Assembly (NCBI GenBank): GCA_023213315.1
Contig: JAKCPI010016411.1
Coordinates: forward strand, 1-64,000
Length of the DNA stretch: 64,000 nucleotides
Direction of reading: 5' to 3'
Source of the DNA: Euborellia annulipes
Taxonomy: Eukaryota > Arthropoda > Insecta > Dermaptera > Anisolabididae
Translations under genes and position numbers: made by a program
The notes under the pieces: generated by a model
What the model saw: the letters and a program-made list of their open reading frames with translations, nothing else
What the model was told of the DNA's origin: nothing
The model's database searches: none
Part shown: positions 1-11,381 of the stretch, one piece after another
How positions within the stretch are numbered: the stretch's first letter is position 1
Layout: the number at the start of each line of letters is the position of its first letter

Positions 1-39
1 ACCGAAATGTCGATTCGAGATGAGAGGAGAAGCTGAGAA

Positions 40-283
40 TTTTTTTTTTTAACACTCACACTCGCATACACATTCACACAGTTTTTTCGGAAACTTTGGC
101 CCTATAAGACTTTACGATAACCATTGTTATTGAATATATATATCTATTGGGGGTCAGGCATTCTTATTTGGTGGGTTTTGGTATCCAAATGGCTTAAATA
201 AAATCATCGGACTGCCTGGGGTCCGAACCCGCGACGTTCGGTATAGAAGGTAGACTAGCTACCAACTACAGCAAGCCCGAGGT
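40..283 (-). repeat. SINE-A, near full length
   Basis: SINE-A on its sense strand starts GCCCGAGGGCTTGG and has a tRNA-like pol III promoter: A box like TGGTGTAGTTGG and B box GGTTCGGACCCC. An internal palindrome follows (AAGCCATTTGG and its complement around TAT), then AATGCCTGGACCC, a TCTTATATGGCCTGAGTTGCC segment and a poly(A) tail. This copy is on the minus strand, so poly(T) comes first. It makes no protein and would need a LINE partner for mobility. Confidence 0.88.
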
Positions 284-345
284 CTGCGTATTTTTCTTAA
301 ATATTTCTCAGAACAAGAAGCCAAAGAAGAGAGTACATGCATGCA

Positions 346-558
346 TTTTTACTTGCTCTCATCTCTATAAATGTTAATATATAGAAAGAGAAAGTATTGG
401 ATTCATGTCAAAAATTCGATGTCGAGATTTTGATGGATATACTTTGCACTAAATATATGTCGACACGAAAAATCTGGTGTGACAAGCACAGAACACAACT
501 TTCGATTACCGAAGGTAAGAGAAAGTTGTGTGCTGTGCGCCAGTCACACCAGATTTTT
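346..558 (-). repeat. HP650 repeat, internally deleted, with intact hairpin end
   Basis: HP650 is the commonest repeat here. Taking the hairpin end as left, a full copy is a ~95-bp hairpin beginning AAAATCTGGTGTGAC, then TCGACATATATTTAGTT, a body with GGTTGCCATGGTAACA-like and GACCATGTCGCGAAAA segments, and a right end TATATAGGTAAGAGAAAGTA. This copy has the right end at 346-400, joins it to the hairpin by a large deletion, and keeps the hairpin at 467-558 (arms pair over ~33 bases). No transposase or clear TIR; mechanism unknown. Confidence 0.8.
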
Positions 559-1057
559 CAATGTTAAATTTAACAATAATATATTCTTCTGATAGCAGCT
601 TATTTTTACTTTTTTTTTTATCACTATTATAAATATGTTCTTTGACAAGATTTTTATTTTATCTTAACTTATCGATAATCCTTTCTCTTTCCTTATTTTA
701 TCAAATCATTTCTCTTTATTTAAACAATGGAGTTTTTATTTCTTCTGCACATCAATTTGAGGTGTGGCCTTCGAGGTTTTATCAAAAGATTGCTCTCTTC
801 GATTAGAAAATTTATAAAAATTTTGTTTCATTGAATGGTTTACTTCTACTTAGTGGTACAATACTTTTCCTTTCTTACCACTATATTATAGATTACCCAC
901 CATCCATGTACGTTAATATTAATACATGTTTATAGAAATTAATGCGATCGAACACAACTTTCTATTACCAAAGGTAAGAGAAAGTTGTGTGCTGTGCGAA
1001 CAGTCACACCAGATTTTTCTAAATTTGACTTCTAACGTTCAAACAGAATCTCAGCAC
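559..1057. other. AT-rich, no gene seen
   Basis: Apart from the half hairpin at 951-1019, only AT-rich DNA with T runs and no splice-flanked frame. Confidence 0.6.
951..1019. repeat. HP650 half hairpin
   Basis: Contains the hairpin centre and one arm (CACAACTTTC ... GAAAGTTGTGTGCTG ... CACACCAGATTTTT); the outer half of the other arm is missing. Confidence 0.7.
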
Positions 1058-1076
1058 AAAAAAATCTGGTGATCAC

Positions 1077-1166
1077 CGAGAATAAAAAGTCTTTATCTGC
1101 GTTATTGAAGGGTGTTTGAAGAGAGAGGGACTTTTTTGGAAAGTTGTTCGATGCATCAAGTGATGC
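1077..1166 (-). CDS. Candidate 30-codon exon (minus strand), unidentified
   Basis: Read on the minus strand, ...gtccactccag is a plausible acceptor and gtgatc a weak donor. The 90 bases between are open in phase 0 at both ends, giving a peptide that starts ASLDASNNFPKK and ends ADKDFLFS. The surrounding open frame runs 71 codons. The peptide is balanced and not repetitive. The donor abuts a degenerate start of the HP650 hairpin, so coincidence is possible. Function unknown. Confidence 0.3.
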
Positions 1167-1179
1167 CTGGAGTGGACAC

Positions 1180-2007
1180 TCACTCGCACATACTAACATA
1201 CACACTTTCGTAGTTATATAACAACAAGCAAGCAAGCAAACAAACAAATAGCAGGTTGGTTATATGACAAAAGTGTGTGTATGGATGGCGCATAAACGGA
1301 GAGAGGGAGGGAGATTGATTGATTCATTCCACACTTTCTCCATACAATATTTAATACATTCATACATAGCATAGATTACTTGTTAATATTAATGGTCTTC
1401 CGGTGATTAATCTCATAATCATGACATATGGACGTTCGATACTCTCATAATTCTATTATGAATATTATATAGAGATATAATCCCTTTTGATGTTTTTTTG
1501 TTGTTAATAAAATTACATAATTAAGTATTTTTGTCATAAATTCTTGTATCAATGGCTTCCGGACAATGTTAATTTTTTATTTAAAGAAAAATTTTTATTG
1601 AGATTATTATACTGAGGACATGGCCATCTTAATTCGAAGTCGTATTCCATCTACTTAGCAAATGTGAAAAAATCTGTTGTAACTGACCCACTACGACAAA
1701 CTATTTAAATAAATACGCTTTGGATTGTTTGAGATTTCGAATTAACACCCCCTTGGCTTGTAGATCTTGTAGATAGAATGGCAAGTTTAAATAAATAAAA
1801 TACTGTTAAATATTTTTTGAGATCAACCAGGTATATATTTGAATAAGATATTAGTATTTAAAATACATCGATATTCGGATTTGACTAGTCATAGCTATGT
1901 TATTTAACATGACTGTGAGTATGCTTTTTGTTGGTGGTCAAGCGCCCTATGGCCCTCGGGGTGGCCAGGACGCCAATGCCCCCGGAAAGCCTGGAGATCC
2001 TGGATTC
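1180..2007. other. AT-rich, no gene seen
   Basis: Low-complexity AG/GA patch at 1297-1320, otherwise AT-rich. 1928-2152 is an open frame that runs into the inverted repeat and is rejected. Confidence 0.6.
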
Positions 2008-2774
2008 GCCAGGGGGGCTTCGCCCCACCCCTTGGTCCCATGCCTGCGGCGGACCCTCGCCTTTTCTTATTTATGAAAAGAAAATTATTACTATTCCAAT
2101 CCAGTGCCTGCCTGCTTCAGGATTTGTTTACATTCATGTAATACACAAATGAAAAGAATACATAAATATTTCTCTATACATTTCATATGGGAGAAATCGT
2201 AAATTTAAGAATTAATAACTCAAAAAGTTATAGGAATTTCGGAACCCAAGTATTTTTCCCGGACTCTCCATAACGCACTGCAAAATTTTGTTTTAAAATT
2301 CCAACGGGAAGTAGATCAAGCAGAACGTACGTGACAGACGGACACTCCGCTATTATATACATATATAGATTCTACAAACAACTTATAAATACAAATCTAT
2401 ATATAATAATAGCGGAGTGTCCCGTCTGTCCATCTGTCACGCTCTGTTTGACCAACTTCTCGTTGGAATTTTGAAACGAAATTTTGCAGTCTTATAGAGT
2501 ACGTTATGGAGAGTCCGGGAAAATACTCGGGTCTCGAAATTCCTATAAGCTCTTTTGAATTATTAATTCCTAAAGTTACGATTTCTTCCATAGGAAATGT
2601 ATAGAAAAATGCAGTTGTGTATTCTTTGAATGTAAGCAAATCCTCAAGCAGGCTCTGGATTGGAATACGTAGTAAAAATAATTTCCTTTTCATAATTAAG
2701 AAAAGGCGAGGGTCCGCCTCAGGCGGACCCGAGCCAGCTGGTGGGGGGGACCAGGGGGCGAAGCCCCCCTGGCT
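2008..2774. repeat. Large inverted repeat, ~370-bp arms
   Basis: Arms 2008-2374 and 2393-2774 are reverse complements at moderate identity: GCCAGGGGGGCTTCGCCCC outermost, GCGGACCCTCGCCTTTTCTT, TCCGGGAAAAATACT, then TCCGTCTGTC and an AATAGCGGA-type centre. Similar single arms occur at 8.3-8.6 and 16.5-16.7 kb. No protein; overlapping frames here are mirror images of each other. Confidence 0.8.
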
Positions 2775-3884
2775 AAACGCGACCATTTCTCCTAATTAAA
2801 AAAGGGAGGGGGCGCCGCGGGGGGGCCGGGAGCCCGCTGAAGGCGGTGGTGGCGCGGCTAGTAAAAAAATAATTTTTTATTATTGATTTAAATATTTTAA
2901 TTATTTGACAACTTTTTCAGGTTGCCTGTATTATTACCTCTCCGTATCCTCGTCCAGTTTTAATTATTTATTTAATTAATTATAGAGCTAATTATGTTCA
3001 AATAAAATTACTATTTCAAAGAGTAATCAAATAATGTAGTATGGAATATTAAATTTAATTTTTTTTTTTTTTTTTTTTTTTGAATTAAAAAAAAAAAAAA
3101 AAACATTGATTAAATAAATAATGAATAACGAAAATTTTAGGGAAAATATTCAAAAATACCTTGCCAATGCTTTTATTTTTCATATTGCCTGTTTTCCGCC
3201 GTTTTAGCACGTTAATATTAAAACTTCTTATCTTGAAAATGAGAACCATGTTCTGATTTTCTCTGTTTTAAATAAAAACCCGTGAAAAAAACACACTTCC
3301 CTCCATTCTTCTTAAAAAGACCTGTTCTAATCTATCTTAATGATACTGTAATTTATTAAACATTTAATATCAGAGCAAAAAGCTGGTTACTCTAGACGGC
3401 AAGAGATGGCGTTAGTTCTGCCTATAGGGAAACAAGCATTTTAGTTAGTCCATTGCATTTGAAAGGTTCCAGCAAAGCTTAATAAAAAACAATTAAGGTT
3501 ACGTTATTTTTGGCCCAGTGTAGGTCCAATCTGAGCACCTGAGTAATGATCATTGTCTATTGAATAAATTTAATCAATTTGGCAACTGATAACCTGTTCT
3601 TATCAGATAACATCCTCCTCTAGCTCTACAGGGTGCCAATAAGAGTCGAGTTTAAAATGCCCTAATTTATTAATACTTATTATTAAAAAAAAAATAACCT
3701 AATTTAGATTTATTTAAAGCCTTCTCAATTTTTCCTCTTCTTTTTCTTCTCTGCAACCTGATCTCCCTCTAGATCACCCTAAAAAAAAAAAAAATGAATA
3801 ACTGCAACGAGCGTTCAGGGAGGTCGAAAACCAACACTTTACAATAACGGGAGAGTATATATTTCAAGTTGGCCGCTATGGGGC
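2775..3884. other. GC-rich edge then AT-rich DNA
   Basis: 2800-2870 is GC-rich (GGCGCCGCGGGGGG, CGCTGAAGGCGG) and may belong to the inverted repeat. Then poly(T)/poly(A) (3060-3103) and AT-rich sequence; nothing else supported apart from the fragment at 3378. Confidence 0.5.
3378..3440. repeat. Fragment of the TTAA-flanked MITE
   Basis: GGTTACTCTAGACGGCAAGA ... TGGCGTTAG matches 28395-28450 on the opposite strand. Confidence 0.55.
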
Positions 3885-4112
3885 CACCCACCCCCACTGT
3901 ATCGGGATCATTCAAGATTTATATCCGCCACCCCCTCCCTCAACGGCCGCTGCTACCATATTAGACATGTCAAGGGCCAACGAGGTGGGGAGGGAGGGGG
4001 TAGCTTGCATTATGCATGGCAGCGGCGGAAGGGTCACCGGAGGGGCGGAGATGGCGATTTACGACCCCCCCCCCCACCACCCTAAGATTATTGGCCACTC
4101 AATGACGTCACT
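3885..4112 (-). promoter_or_regulatory. GC-rich promoter-like block with CRE and CCAAT
   Basis: On the minus strand: TGACGTCA (4103-4110), CCAAT (4089-4093), C-rich boxes, and ATATAAAT near 3920. Non-repetitive, about 230 bp, GC-rich in an AT-rich setting. Proposed direction is minus, but no downstream first exon was identified. Confidence 0.3.
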
Positions 4113-4433
4113 TTAGTGCGCTTGTATAACAACCAATGTCATTCCAGTTTAAATTGGTCAGTTTAGTTTAGGAGGCAAATAAAATGAACTTCCCTATCCA
4201 AAGAAATGAATTATTAAGTTTTAATGAAATATTAAAAGAATAGTGTAAAGAACTATATTTAATAATATGAGAAATTTGGGAAATCAAAAATTACAATTTA
4301 TTTTTCATAAATTTAACGATATTATTAAAACTTAATTTAATTCTATAATAATATAATTCAAAAAATTGTGTGACGTTCTTTGCCCCATATTTTTCCTGTT
4401 GGCAGATAATTAGTTCCCGATAGTAGATCAGAA

Positions 4434-4815
4434 CCCAGCTTTCTCTTACCTTTAGTAATTGCAAGTTGTGTTTTGTGCTTCTCACACCAGATTTTCTGTG
4501 TCTATATATCAATATATTTAGTTCCGGTCACTACAGTGTCACGTCCCATGGGGGTGCCTAACTTAAATATAAATTAGATAAGGCGCAGGAACCTTTTTCA
4601 CAATATTCAATAGGATTCGAACTAAAATGTTGAATTAAAAGTCAAAATTTATCCTCTTAGCTCTTTTCGTTCTTGACATATTTTGTTCACACACACACAG
4701 AGACAGACCATGTCGCGAAAATCACTTTTTAGATTCATGGGACCTCAAAACGTGTATATCCATCAAAATCTCTAATCAAATCGAATTTTTGACATGAATT
4801 CAATACTTTCTCCTT
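4434..4815 (+). repeat. HP650 copy with internal deletion
   Basis: Partial hairpin at 4434-4497, then a jump to the GTCACGTCCCATGGGGGTGC segment and on through ACAGACCATGTCGCG to the CAATACTTTCTC right end. The Ca. 250-bp central part is lost. Confidence 0.75.
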
Positions 4816-5049
4816 AACAAATAATTAATTAAAGATTTTTTTTCAAAAATAAGAAAGGTATGATATGATTTGAAAAGATCCCAATGGATTCTGAGTTAAT
4901 TATAAAAATTGTATCAAGTCACTTTTTTGTTAATTTCATTATTTGTTAAAAAATTCTTTAAAAAAAAATTTTACATATAAGATTAAATCTCAATTAACTT
5001 TAACTATCGCCCAAATTTTGTTAATAGAGATTAAATGTTTAAGAAGATT

Positions 5050-5425
5050 CTAGGTACTGGAAATCAAAAGTACTGGAACTGGAAGTAATTTAAGTACTTT
5101 AAATACTCTTTAAAATACTAAGTAGTTTTTTTTTGGAATCCAGTACCAGTACTTTTTGAAAATGAAATAAAAGTACTGAGTACCGGAAATAAAAAGTACT
5201 GGTACTGGAAGTAATTTAAGTACTTTTTAAAATACTAAGTAGTTTTCCCAGTACAAGTATTTTTTCGAAAAAGTACTGGAAATCTCAAATACCAGTATTT
5301 ATAAAAAAAGTAATTTCCATTTCAGTACCAGTACAACAAATTTAAAAGTACTTTAAGTAAAGTACTGAAAGTACTTAAATTTACTGAGTAGTTTTTTCAA
5401 GTACTAAAAGTACTGAGTACCCCAG
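5050..5425. repeat. AGTACT-rich block
   Basis: Nearly every 10-20 bases carry AGTACT, AAGTACTTT or CAGTACCAGTAC. The right end GAGTACCCCAGCTCTG resembles termini of known hAT MITEs. Because AGTACT is self-complementary the block can fold in many registers. No exact tandem period. Confidence 0.6.
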
Positions 5426-5684
5426 CTCTGGTTGACTGTCCTTTTTTAAATATCCTTTTTCTTCCCCTCCGTGCCCCCCCCCCCCCTTATTGTGCCGCCC
5501 CGTGCAAGTGCACATTCCGCCTCACCGCACGGAACGGCCCTGTTGATTATTCTCATTAAGGAAAAAAATAAAATAATCTTTTAGGCCACAGGACTTGTTC
5601 AAATACTATTTTTATCCCTCCTGAATTTATTTGATGACGAATTTTTTTTTATTTTTTTTATTATTAAATTAATATAATGGAATT

Positions 5685-5995
5685 TTAGTTGAGTGAGATG
5701 AGGATGCTGTGTGTCCGGCCGGCGTGGGCCGCACACATTAGCCGATCGGTTGTGGCAATATAAAGGAGAGTTGTTACCCCGCTCGCTCCCCGAAGGGCCG
5801 TAGCTTTCCAATTCTGTTGAGAGCCGACCGATCTCGGAACAACGCAGCATCCGCAGCAGCCGCCGCCATAAAAAACCAGCCCCATTAAAAAGTCATACGG
5901 GGTGGGTGGGAAACGGTAGAGGGGGCTCAGGGCCGAGGAGCCCCCCCTCATTACTTATTTCCCACGATTGAATTGCGATCAAGCCTCTCTCTCTC
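5685..5995. promoter_or_regulatory. CpG-rich block
   Basis: CpG-dense, non-repetitive DNA (CCGGCCGGCGTGGGCCGC, CCGACCGATCTCGG, CAGCCGCCGCC). Holds the candidate minus-strand first exon. Likely a promoter or 5' exon region. Confidence 0.35.
5778..5869 (-). CDS. Candidate first coding exon in a CpG-rich block (minus strand)
   Basis: On the minus strand an ATG starts a 92-base open stretch beginning MAAAAADAALFRD and continuing with RIGKLRPFGERA, ending at a possible donor gtaaca. The segment is rich in CpG, unlike the flanks. A second frame through the same block is also open, starting at the next ATG (MLRCSEIGRLSTELES), so the true frame is undecided. If genuine, this is a 5' exon with a GC-rich leader upstream (5870-5960). 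No protein family recognised. A plus-strand TATAAA-like site lies at 5759-5764. Confidence 0.25.
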
Positions 5996-5999
5996 CGCC

Positions 6000-7050
6000 T
6001 CCTCTTCTTTTTTTTTCCAATATTGCCAATTTTTATAAAGCACAATATTTCTTCCAATTTTTTTTTTTTTTTTATCGTTTCTAAAGAGAAAAAAAAATCG
6101 TTACTAATTCAATACAAATAAGAATTAGAATTTATTGTTACACGTAAAGTGAAATTATGTTCAAGTCAAATACAAAATAGAATTTTCTAATTGGTTTTAT
6201 AGATTGAAATAATTTGTTTTTATTAATAAACTTCCCGCCGTAGCCAGATTTTTTTTTTTTGGGGGGAGGAAAGGGTAATTTGGACGAAATGGATAATTAG
6301 TCCCTCATGTCCTTTATTATTTTTAGTTTATAAAAAGTTTTTTTTCCGCTGCTGCTGCTGTAGCCATTTAATTTGACTTTTTAAATTTATTAAATTTTAT
6401 TTGAGGGAGAACGAGAGAGAAGGTGTTACGCATGTTTTTCCCGATAAGAGGGCGTTGTGTGTCATAAAAAGTAAGCTCAAAAAATACGTAATTCAAAAAT
6501 TTGCCAAGAGATGTCAGAATGGTAGCTAATAATATTTAATGCATTTTGTTGATTTTCATTGATCTTTTAACAATAAATACTTTATAAATGTTATTATATA
6601 TTATGTTTCTTTTATAAAAGCATAAAAATATATAAATATAGGCCAGATATACGCTATTAGGGGATCAGCTGTTAGACTAGCCTGCCATCTATTGCAAGAA
6701 TGCCGAACTAATTTGACAGTTGATTTTTAAATAAATCATCTAAGTTTATTTTAAAAATTTTTTAATTAATATGTGATTAATAATAACAATAAATTCATTT
6801 TTAAATTTAAAAAAAAATTAAAGATTATTGGGACAGATTGTTTTTTTGTATTTGCTTGATAACAGAAAAATTAATTACGATAATTTTTTAATAACTCATT
6901 AAAAAAATTATAGCTCGATGTTCCAATAATCTCTTTTGAATTTAATTCATTTAAAAAAAAACCGCATTGAAAAATTCCTTATAATAGTCTGTTTTTTTTT
7001 TTTTTTTTAAGTACTTTTAGAGTCGCTCCTGAACCCCCTTAATACCGGTG
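6000..7050. other. AT-rich, no gene seen
   Basis: Long T runs, a CTG triplet run (6348-6360), and a short GC-normal segment (6650-6720). No repeat family or exon recognised. Confidence 0.5.
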
Positions 7051-7189
7051 CATTATATCGATGGCTTCCGGAGATGTTTCGCAGTCTTGTTTATCAGGGA
7101 CCACCAATCCCGACTTTCAGCACTGGTGGTGTTGCTTAAACAATACAGATCTTTGTGATAGTTGTCCATACTTCTTGCCAGGCCCGCCG

Positions 7190-7236
7190 CTCTTGAGAAA
7201 GTTGTGTGCTGTGCATCAATCACGCCAAATTTTTTT
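7190..7236. repeat. HP650 hairpin arm fragment
   Basis: GAGAAAGTTGTGTGCTGTGC followed by a diverged CACGCCAAATTTTT: one hairpin arm. The preceding 7050-7190 is unplaced, GC-richer DNA with a cysteine-rich frame (WWCCLNNTDLCDSC) that I do not recognise. Confidence 0.6.
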
Positions 7237-7240
7237 TGTT

Positions 7241-8309
7241 CAGCAAGAGAATTTTCTACATCTTTTTTTTTTAAATAATCCTATTAGTAACTTCGTTTGA
7301 AAGTTCCTCATCACAACTAAGAAGTTTATTAAAGAGGTTATGTCAAAAATAGCGATATTTTGGTAATAAAAAGTTTTTAATTTTTTTTTTTTTTTAACTA
7401 TGCCGTATCATTAAGAAAATTTTTGAAAATTCTGAGTTATTATTGGACGTATGAGAAATGATAGAATCATAATTTTGCTCATAAAAAAAATTGAAAAAGA
7501 GAAAATAATTTTTTTGACCATGAATTTATTAAGCTAAAAATTGGTCCATGATGTCAGCAAAAGCTCTCTATCGCCTGCATAACATCTAAAATTTCAAACA
7601 AATCGGTTCACTTCAATCTAAAGAAGAAATTATTTTTCAATTTGACTTTTTTAAAAGACCGATTTCGATTAAGATCTCCCTCCGGTACGTGTAATAGAGA
7701 CACCGATGGAGAGTTTTACAAATTTTTATTTTGATTAGAAGGATCCCTTGACCCTTTAGAATTCACTATATAGGTCTACTGTATTTACGATTATTCCCTC
7801 TTTTCTCTCTCTCCTTTTGCGCCACTTGGCTTGTATTTCTCTGCGGTGTATTCTTCTTACAACAGCAAGCAATAAATTTCAAGTTTGGGTATCGATAGGG
7901 GTGGAGGGAACGTCTCTCTCTGTCCGTCCGTCCGTCTGTCCGTGTCTCTTTTGCGATCATCATGGGAAAAATAGAGTCGGAATATTCTATTCAAACCATT
8001 TTTCAAATAAAAATATCGATTCCATCTAAAAAAAAAAGAAAGAAAGAAAGAAAAGGAATATAAGACGTCAGAAATAAAATTATTATATTTTGTGAGATTA
8101 ATTTTATTATTTTATTGGAATGCGTGGGTGCTTAGCTAGCTGATTGAAGGTTCAATAAATTAAGGGGTGAGCAGCTCTGATTTATTTGTAACAGGCCGCT
8201 GATTCGGTCCTTTCTGGCAAAAGTTTTTATAGCCTACTTAAATATTTTTTTATTTTTTTTTTATCGTAATATATAGTGTAACAATGAGACTATCTATATA
8301 AAAAATACT
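7241..8309. other. AT-rich, no gene seen
   Basis: CT-rich patch 7795-7820, TCCGTCCG/TCTGTCCG runs (7919-7950), and GAAA runs (8035-8055). No coding support. Confidence 0.5.
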
Positions 8310-8935
8310 AATAATCGACGAATGTCCGTCTGTCTGTCTGTCGCGCTCTAGGGTTTAGAAAACTTCCCGTTGGAATTTTGAAATAAAATTTCCTATGCAT
8401 AAAGGGGCCTTCTCGGGAGTACATGAAAATTATTTTCATTCCGAAATTCCCATAATTTTTGGGTTTTTATTTTTTAAATTTACGATTTCTCCCTTAGGAA
8501 ATTTATAGAAAAAAATTTATGTATTCTTTTCATTTTGTTATTTTTTTTAATGATAAAAAAATCCTCAAGCAGGCACTGGATTGGAATATTGGATCTCATC
8601 ACAATAGCCCCCAGGCAACTCTACTGGGAGAGGGAGTTGCTGTGACATCCCGTCCTGTGAAAGGTACTCAAAGAAGATTCCCTTTCAGTGATGCATTCTT
8701 CGAAAGGAGTCAGTGCGCTGAGGGAGTCCCTCCTCAAACTAGGACATCCCCCTTAGCATAGAAGAACGGGTGGAACCAGCATTAAGGATTAGTTCACTAG
8801 CTAGAAACAAACGCAGTAGGAGAAGTTAGACCTCTAGTAGGAAATGATGTAAATTCACGGGGTGCCGGTAGATGGATACGGTCAGAGGTCGGTTGGGTTT
8901 GAGGTGTGTGTCTCCGTATAGGAATTTCAAATAAT
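8310..8935 (+). repeat. Repeat sharing the 2-kb arm and a 350-bp extension
   Basis: 8310-8590 matches the inverted-repeat arm (TGTCCGTCTGTCTGTC, CCCGTTGGAATTTTGAAA, TCAAGCAGGCACTGGATTGG). 8590-8935 matches 43690-44100 on the opposite strand. A shared frame reads GEGVAVTSRPV and RRFPFSDAFFERS in this copy and nearly so in the other, so it may once have coded; unknown product. Confidence 0.65.
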
Positions 8936-9373
8936 AAAAATAAAAATAGACGAGTGTATTAGTTATCTATTATAAAATAAATAAATAGAGGTGTTACTAC
9001 TCTATGGGCTCAATAAACAAGCCCTAATTATGTCATATATTGGCATTTTACATATTTATAATACACTTGGTTGGAATACTCCAGTATAATAAACAAATTA
9101 GATCAAAGCTCAATTAGAAACATATAAAGCCCATTGATTTTGAATTGTTTATTAGACTCCTCCAATCAAATGTGTAAAAATGACTAACAAGTAACCTGGA
9201 GTGAAACTGCCTGCACAAATAAAATAAATATTTTGGCTTTTTATTAAAATATTCACTGATAATGAGAAGACAGCCAGTGAGAAAAATTACTATCACTTTA
9301 ATTCTCTTTGGTTATAGAGTCAAAAAAATAAATAAGACATGTGCATGTGCTTTTATTTATATTTTTGCCCTCT

Positions 9374-9415
9374 CGGCTGACGTTTCGGTCCGAAGTCTAG
9401 ATCATCTTCAGCTGG
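9374..9415 (-). ncRNA. Hammerhead-like motif
   Basis: Minus strand: CUGAAGA, spacer U, stem GAUCU/GGACC (one A-C mismatch, one U-G) around AGACUUC, then GAAA and CGUC. Same order and spacing as the 35.3-kb copy. Confidence 0.42.
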
Positions 9416-9525
9416 CAATAACCTAGAGTGATTTTGCGAAACAGCATCAACATTCAGAACGTAAACAAGTGGATAACAGAAAATTTGGCAGCACCTGTCT
9501 AAAACATTGTAATTTTTAAATACCG

Positions 9526-9602
9526 AAAGCACATAACTTTCGATTACCGCTGTCACACCAGATTTTTTTGTGTCGACATATATTTAGTTCCCGACAGTAC
9601 GG
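9526..9602. repeat. HP650 hairpin fragment
   Basis: AACTTTCGATTACC joined to TGTCACACCAGATTTTTTTG and TCGACATATATTTAGTTCCC: a shortened hairpin plus the adjacent body. Confidence 0.65.
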
Positions 9603-9656
9603 TACATACCACTAGGCGTAATAAGTCCACTAAGCCAGTTCTTCTTTGAAGTTGTA

Positions 9657-9882
9657 CAGTGAGCGCCACAATAAAGTCCCCACCTGATAGCTTTAGCCTT
9701 AAGAATATGGCAAATGGTGAAATAATTTTAAATTTTAAAAAGTAAAATAAAATCATCTCTACCAGATCTTACGTTTTACCTTTTCGGCCATTAAAATTAT
9801 TTCACTTTACACTATATACTGTACTATACCATATTCTTAAGACTAAAGCTATCAAGTGGGGACTTAATTGTGGCGCTCACTG
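9657..9882. mobile_element. Tc1/mariner-like MITE, 226 bp
   Basis: CAGTGAGCGCCACAATAAAG ... CACTG with ~55-bp inverted ends (GATAGCTTTAG, TTAAGAATATGG) and TA on both sides (9655-9656, 9883-9884), the mariner target. No transposase. Confidence 0.85.
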
Positions 9883-9973
9883 TACCTAGAGCCCTCGCCA
9901 TATCTGTGTAATAAAATTTATTTAAACATGCCCTTGAATAAGTAGGCCTCTATTGGATTAGTGCCGGATCTAT

Positions 9974-10643
9974 TACTTTCTCTTACCTATGTATATATGT
10001 AATATATATATAGAAAGTATTGGATTCATGTCAAAAATTCGATGTCGAGATTTTGATGGATCTCCACGTTTTGAGGTCCCCTGAATCCAAAAAAGTGGTT
10101 TTCGCGACATGGTCTGTCTGTGTGTCTGTGGGTGTGTGGGTGGGTGTGTGTTCAATTTTAAGCATGAAGGAATTGAGCTACGAGGTTGAAATTCTATATT
10201 TAAGTTAAACACCCCCCGGGACCGGAAAAATAAGCTTTTAATCAAAATCGGCCAAAGATTACTAGTACTTTACTGATGTAGTTTTTCAGTTTTTTTCGAT
10301 TTTCTCAAAATTTGCTCCAACGATTTTTTTTAAAATTCAAAAATCAATTATTTTTTAGATGCTCTTTAAAATGTATATTCTCATTTTGCGATTGAAATCT
10401 TCTGAAGACCACTTTACTGTTGTATTTCATAGGGAAGATAGTAGAAATGGTTGCCATGGTAACAAAATATAAATATTTTCCCATACTTATAGATTTTACA
10501 TCTGAATTCCAATGTTCCGTACTGTCGGGAACTAAATATATGTCGACACAAAAAATCTGGTGTGACAAGCACAGTACACAACTTTCGATTACCGAAGGTA
10601 AAAGAAAGTTGTGTGCTGTGCGCCAGTCACACCAGATTTTTTT
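9974..10643 (-). repeat. HP650 repeat, full length
   Basis: Complete 670-bp copy on the minus strand: TTACTTTCTCTTACCTATG at one end, a TA palindrome, CATGTCAAAAATTCGATGTC, a GT-rich microsatellite (10115-10150), the GGTTGCCATGGTAACA box and the intact hairpin (10549-10643). It serves as reference for the family. Small open frames (60-90 codons) on both strands are not conserved between copies. Confidence 0.85.
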
Positions 10644-11340
10644 ACTTAGAATTACTATTCATTTAATTTGATTTTGAGGCATTTTTGAGTCAATCTTTTT
10701 TTTCTTTCATCCCCTTACTTCCCTTTGACTTCCAACTTAACTAATTATTCATTATTATTTCTGAGCTTCAGTTCATTATTCATCATCCTTTTAAATGGCT
10801 TAACAAAAACAAACAAACAAACAAACAAACAAAAATGCATTTACGTAATGAAATTTTCGTAATTTTGAGAGTTAATTTTGAATTCTCTCTCTTGTGTGTG
10901 AAAAGAGAAAAAGAGATATTGTCTCCAAAAGCAAAGCGCCTTAACTTGACTTTAATTATCTCCAGTCAGTCAGTCAGTCAGTTATAGCAACAACTTTGCC
11001 AATTTGTAGAAAGAGGGTGTTACAACCCTTCCGGCCCTCCTGCCTTCTACACGCACATACAAATAAACAAAAAAAAAAATCTCTTTTCAGTGAGTTTCAT
11101 TTTCAACAAACAAAACATTTGCAAAAAAAAAAAACGATTTTTTTTTTTTTTTTTGCCCAAGTGTTGACTCGTGTGAGTAATTAGCGCCCGAGCACTAACG
11201 AACTAGTAATTAGTGCAAGATAAATATTTTGTCGCAAAGTCAAATGAATTTAATTGGCATAGAGGCACATGTTTGCATTTTAATCCGAGGCAAATACACA
11301 CACATACACGGGCGGATTTTCAGTTGCAAAATTTATATAT

Positions 11341-11381
<41 letters not shown>

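Noticed and set aside
1928..2799. Three frames of 60-129 codons around the 2-kb inverted repeat
   Set aside because: They are mirror translations of the repeat arms, and similar arms at 8.3 and 16.5 kb do not keep the frames.
7919..7950. TCCGTCCGTCC run as a repeat-family end
   Set aside because: Resembles the TGTCCGTCTGTC segment of the 2-kb repeat but the flanks do not match.
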